From assembly GCA_030827315.1 (NCBI GenBank), contig JAURER010000016.1, forward strand, positions 1 through 64,000: 64,000 bases of DNA, written 5' to 3'. The notes beneath the pieces were generated by a model. That model saw only the letters and a program-made list of their open reading frames with translations, ran no database searches and was not told where the DNA came from. This DNA comes from Gemmatimonadota bacterium (lineage in GTDB: Bacteria > Gemmatimonadota > Gemmatimonadetes > Longimicrobiales > Gaopeijiaceae). Position 1 is the first letter of the stretch. Every line of letters starts with the position of its first letter. Positions 61,964 to 64,000 of this stretch are shown piece by piece. The translations under genes and the position numbers were made by a program.

Positions 61964-62986
61964 ATGCGCACACGCCGGGAATTCATCGTCGACGCGTCGC
62001 GCGGAGCCGCGGGCATGGGTCTGGCCGCGTCGCTGCCGAGCTCCTTGCTCGACGCCGCCGGGCGCCCGCGGAGGGCGGAGGGCACCGGGCTCTACTACGA
62101 CCCGCGATGCCTGGAGCACGTGGTCCCCCCATCCAGGAGCGGCGCCCCGCGACCGGAGATCAAGGAGCGGGTCATCCGCGTGATGGAAGTACTGGGTGAG
62201 CGTGGGCTCGTCGACGCGATGCGCCCGGTCTCGGCGCATCCGGACCCGATGCCGTTCATCTCGGCTCACCACACGCCGGAGCACGTCGCCGCGATCCGTC
62301 GGATCCCCGTCACCGGCCCCCTGGCCGAGCTCGCGGTCGCCGGTGCACTCGGGTCCGTCGACGCCGTCGCGCGCGGAGACGTGCGGAACGCGTTCACCTG
62401 CATCCGGCCTCCAGGACACCACGCGAACAACACCGGCGCAGAGGAAGGCTTCTGCTACTACAGCAATGCGGCCATCACCGCGCGATACATCCAGTCCCTG
62501 GGGTACGAGAAGATCCTGATCATCGACTGGGACTACCACCATGGGAACGCGACCCAGAACGCCTTCTACGACGATCCCACCGTCCTGTTCTACTCCACGC
62601 ACAACTGGATGGACTACCCGGAGACGGGCGACCCCTCGCTGATGGGTGAGGGCGACGGACACGGCACCAACATCAACGTTCACCTCGAGTGCGCGAGTAC
62701 GGACCTCGACATGCTGCGTGCCTGGGACGGCAGGCTGGAGCCTGCCGTCATGGACTTCGATCCGGACTTCGTCGTGGTGTCGGCCGGCTTCGACAGCCGT
62801 CAGGATGACCTCCTCGGCTGCTTCGACGTCACGGACGACGCGTTTCGGCGCATGACCCGTGCGGCCATGGACTTCGCCGACTCGTGCTGTGAAGGGCGAC
62901 TCGTCTCGCTCCTCGAGGGCGGGTACAACGTCGATGGGCTCGCGCTCGCCGCCGCGACCCACGTCGAGACGCTGATCGGCGCATGA
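61964..62986 (+). CDS. Histone-deacetylase-fold enzyme with Tat-like leader
   Basis: A 340-residue protein beginning MRTRREFIVDASRGAAGMGL, a Tat-like leader (RREFI, then a weakly hydrophobic segment); the ATG at 61964 is chosen for it. The HDAC/acetylpolyamine amidohydrolase fold is intact: H152-H153 (PPGHHANN), zinc ligands D190 and H192 (IDWDYHHGNA), D281 (GFDSRQDDLLG) and Y321 (LEGGYN), plus DGHGTNINVHL. Class II-like members release acetate from acetyl-lysine, acetylpolyamines or similar small amides. Export would exclude proteins in the cytoplasm as substrate and suggest use of N-acetylated compounds from outside. Coupled (ATGA) to the next gene. The leader is less hydrophobic than most, so export is not certain. 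Confidence 0.83.
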   Translation: MRTRREFIVDASRGAAGMGLAASLPSSLLDAAGRPRRAEGTGLYYDPRCLEHVVPPSRSGAPRPEIKERVIRVMEVLGERGLVDAMRPVSAHPDPMPFISAHHTPEHVAAIRRIPVTGPLAELAVAGALGSVDAVARGDVRNAFTCIRPPGHHANNTGAEEGFCYYSNAAITARYIQSLGYEKILIIDWDYHHGNATQNAFYDDPTVLFYSTHNWMDYPETGDPSLMGEGDGHGTNINVHLECASTDLDMLRAWDGRLEPAVMDFDPDFVVVSAGFDSRQDDLLGCFDVTDDAFRRMTRAAMDFADSCCEGRLVSLLEGGYNVDGLALAAATHVETLIGA

Positions 62987-63498
62987 CGACTCCGTCCTGC
63001 TGCCGCGCGACCGGCCTCCGGCGCTTCGGCGCCGTCCTGTGCGCGCTCGGCCTGAGCGTGGCTGCGCGCGCGCCGCTCGCCGGTCAGTCGCTCGAAGACG
63101 CCTCGCGTCTGGCCGGGCTCGGGACCGTCGGCGTGCGCGCCGAGGCCGCCTGGGACGAACTCATCACGATGGAAGCCGGAGGCGCCACCTCCGACCAGTT
63201 CCTGCAGGCGCTTGAAGCGACGTTCGGCGACGCGATCGGCAACGCGGATGCCGGGCCCGAGGTCGGGAACGGCGGCACCGCGAGCGTCGCGTGCCATGTC
63301 GACACCTTCTACGAGACCGGGCTCATCGTCTACGCGCTGCGCGTCCAGGTCGAACGGCCCGGAGACGACGGCCGTCCCGTGATCGTCTGGATCCGAAGCT
63401 GGGTCGGCAGCTTCACCGTGCAGCAGCTTCACCTCATGTTCTCGCTCGGCGAGCAGTGCGCCGAAGCGTTTCTCGAGGCGTGGCGCTCCGCCAACTGA
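62983..63498 (+). CDS. Small exported protein of unknown function
   Basis: A 171-residue protein whose ATG overlaps the stop of the deacetylase gene by 4 bases, so the two are co-translated. A signal peptide of about 35 residues (AVLCALGLSVAARAPLAGQ). One mature Cys pair (SVACHVDTF and LGEQCAEAF) might form a disulfide. Mixed alpha/beta composition; no family recognised. Its C-terminal half has the same order of features as the exported protein at 10908-11441 (VAC, then ALRVQ, then a helical AF/AW end), so a distant relation is possible. Confidence 0.7.
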   Translation: MTTPSCCRATGLRRFGAVLCALGLSVAARAPLAGQSLEDASRLAGLGTVGVRAEAAWDELITMEAGGATSDQFLQALEATFGDAIGNADAGPEVGNGGTASVACHVDTFYETGLIVYALRVQVERPGDDGRPVIVWIRSWVGSFTVQQLHLMFSLGEQCAEAFLEAWRSAN

Positions 63499-63505
63499 CG
63501 CCGCG

Positions 63506-63523
63506 CCCGGCCGCGCGGCCGGG
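63506..63523 (+). terminator. Short palindromic hairpin
   Basis: CCCGGCC-GCGC-GGCCGGG is a perfect 18-base palindrome that can form a 7-bp stem, 8 bases after the stop of the exported-protein gene. No T-run, so termination is uncertain. Confidence 0.45.
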
Positions 63524-63630
63524 TCCCCACCCAGCCCTTCCTGCGATTCGACGCTCCGCGATGATGTCGTGCATGGCTTCCCCGGCCACGTCCGTCAGGC
63601 GGAAGTCACGACTGCTGTAGCTGTAGCTCA

Positions 63631-63658
63631 GCGGGCCCGGCCAACAAGCCGGACCCGC
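63631..63658. terminator. Hairpin ahead of the aldo/keto reductase 3' end
   Basis: Arms 63631-63641 and 63648-63658 pair over 11 positions with a single C-A mismatch, around the loop CAACAA. It lies 48 bases past the end of the convergent aldo/keto reductase gene and may serve both strands. Confidence 0.5.
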
Positions 63659-63706
63659 GTCGAATCGTCAGGCACCGCTCGGTCGGAGGACTCGACCGTG
63701 GGCCCC

Positions 63707-64000
63707 TCAGCCGCGTCGCGCGGGTGCGTCCGGAAGCGCCTCGACGACCTCGACCATGCGCGCGAGCTCATCCTCGTTCGGCATCCGACCCACGCCGCCG
63801 CCGAGGTTGTCGATCATGTGCTCGGCGCGGCTCGTCGCCGGCGTCACGCACGTCACGGCCGGGTGCGCCGCCGCGAACTTGAGCATGAAGCGCGCCCACG
63901 TGTCGGCTCCGAAGTCGGCCGCCCACTCTGGAACGGGACGATCGCCGATACGGCTCCACATGCGCGAGCGTCCGAACGGCGCGTACACGAGGACGCCGAT
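63707..64000 (-). CDS. Aldo/keto reductase family protein, N-terminal part missing
   Basis: The last 97 codons of a gene whose 5' end lies beyond 64000; the frame is open to the edge (IGVLVYAPFGRS). WAADFGADTWARFMLKFAAA, then VTCVTPATSRAEHMIDNLGG matches the C-terminal NADPH-binding helices of aldo/keto reductases (the TSR-x-EH motif). The PxPxxR-type catalytic Tyr, Lys and His are in the missing part. NADPH-linked reduction of a carbonyl or sugar is the family's role; the substrate is unknown. Confidence 0.8.
   Translation of the reverse strand: MGVLVYAPFGRSRMWSRIGDRPVPEWAADFGADTWARFMLKFAAAHPAVTCVTPATSRAEHMIDNLGGGVGRMPNEDELARMVEVVEALPDAPARRG

Noticed and set aside
63611-63660. tRNA-like text (GTAGCTCAGC and a GC-rich stem)
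   Set aside because: No acceptor stem, anticodon loop or T-arm (GTTCGAATC) in proper spacing; the stem is the terminator-like hairpin at 63631-63658.

Overview
The window is about 70% GC and almost entirely chromosomal coding sequence. I saw no rRNA, tRNA, CRISPR array, insertion sequence or phage gene. The mix of families suggests a heterotrophic member of the Gemmatimonadota or a close relative: secreted M14 and S9 peptidases, sortilin-type Asp-box protein, DUF1592/DUF1552 pair, DUF1028, DmpA-type P1 peptidase, and many Tat, Sec or lipoprotein signals on small enzyme families. This taxonomic call is inference; there is no marker gene such as 16S rRNA to settle it.

Layout: 1-4.6 kb, end of a very large M14 peptidase and a DUF4399 lipoprotein closed by an 18-bp hairpin. 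4.7-5.0 kb, the C-terminal stump of a Gfo/Idh/MocA dehydrogenase. 5.1-11.5 kb, a four-gene operon (haem-motif DUF1592 protein, Tat-type DUF1552 protein, exported ankyrin protein, small exported protein) ending in a good terminator. 11.5-15.6 kb, DUF1028, creatininase-like, metallo-beta-lactamase-fold lipoprotein and aminotransferase. 15.6-22.3 kb (minus), MutS-like membrane ATPase, then an S9 peptidase / exported DinB / two HpcH-HpaI aldolase-like genes run. 22.4-24.6 kb, rsmD coupled to a DUF579-like protein and a GT4 glycosyltransferase. 24.7-26.4 kb, c-type cytochrome lipoprotein and a luciferase-like monooxygenase.

26.4-34.8 kb (minus) is a complete MoxR-DUF58-Bat operon of eight genes, nearly all overlapping by 1 or 4 bases, so translationally coupled; such sets are linked to envelope stress or assembly chaperoning. 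35-39 kb has a small exported protein behind a near-consensus sigma-54 promoter, a glycine-rich membrane protein, an FAD amino-acid oxidoreductase and a sterol-desaturase-type hydroxylase. 39.2-42.5 kb (minus) is an IPT/DUF5818 protein, ilvD and a ketopantoate-reductase-family gene, consistent with the valine/pantothenate branch.

42.6-57.3 kb is rich in exported hydrolases: aminotransferase, Asp-box beta-propeller protein, a J-domain/SPOR membrane protein, then a three-gene run (DmpA-type P1 peptidase, CocE-type hydrolase, D-aminoacylase) diverging from a class III aminotransferase, then a sulfatase and a beta-barrel protein. 57.7-64 kb has a CPA2 antiporter, a Tat-exported PhoX-like protein, a His-rich CbiX-like lipoprotein behind a promoter overlapped by a Fur-type palindrome, a histone-deacetylase-fold enzyme with a Tat-like leader coupled to a small exported protein, and the end of an aldo/keto reductase.

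A recurring theme is enzyme folds that are normally cytoplasmic (DinB, HpcH/HpaI, creatininase, CbiX, histone deacetylase) carrying export signals here, several with changed catalytic residues.
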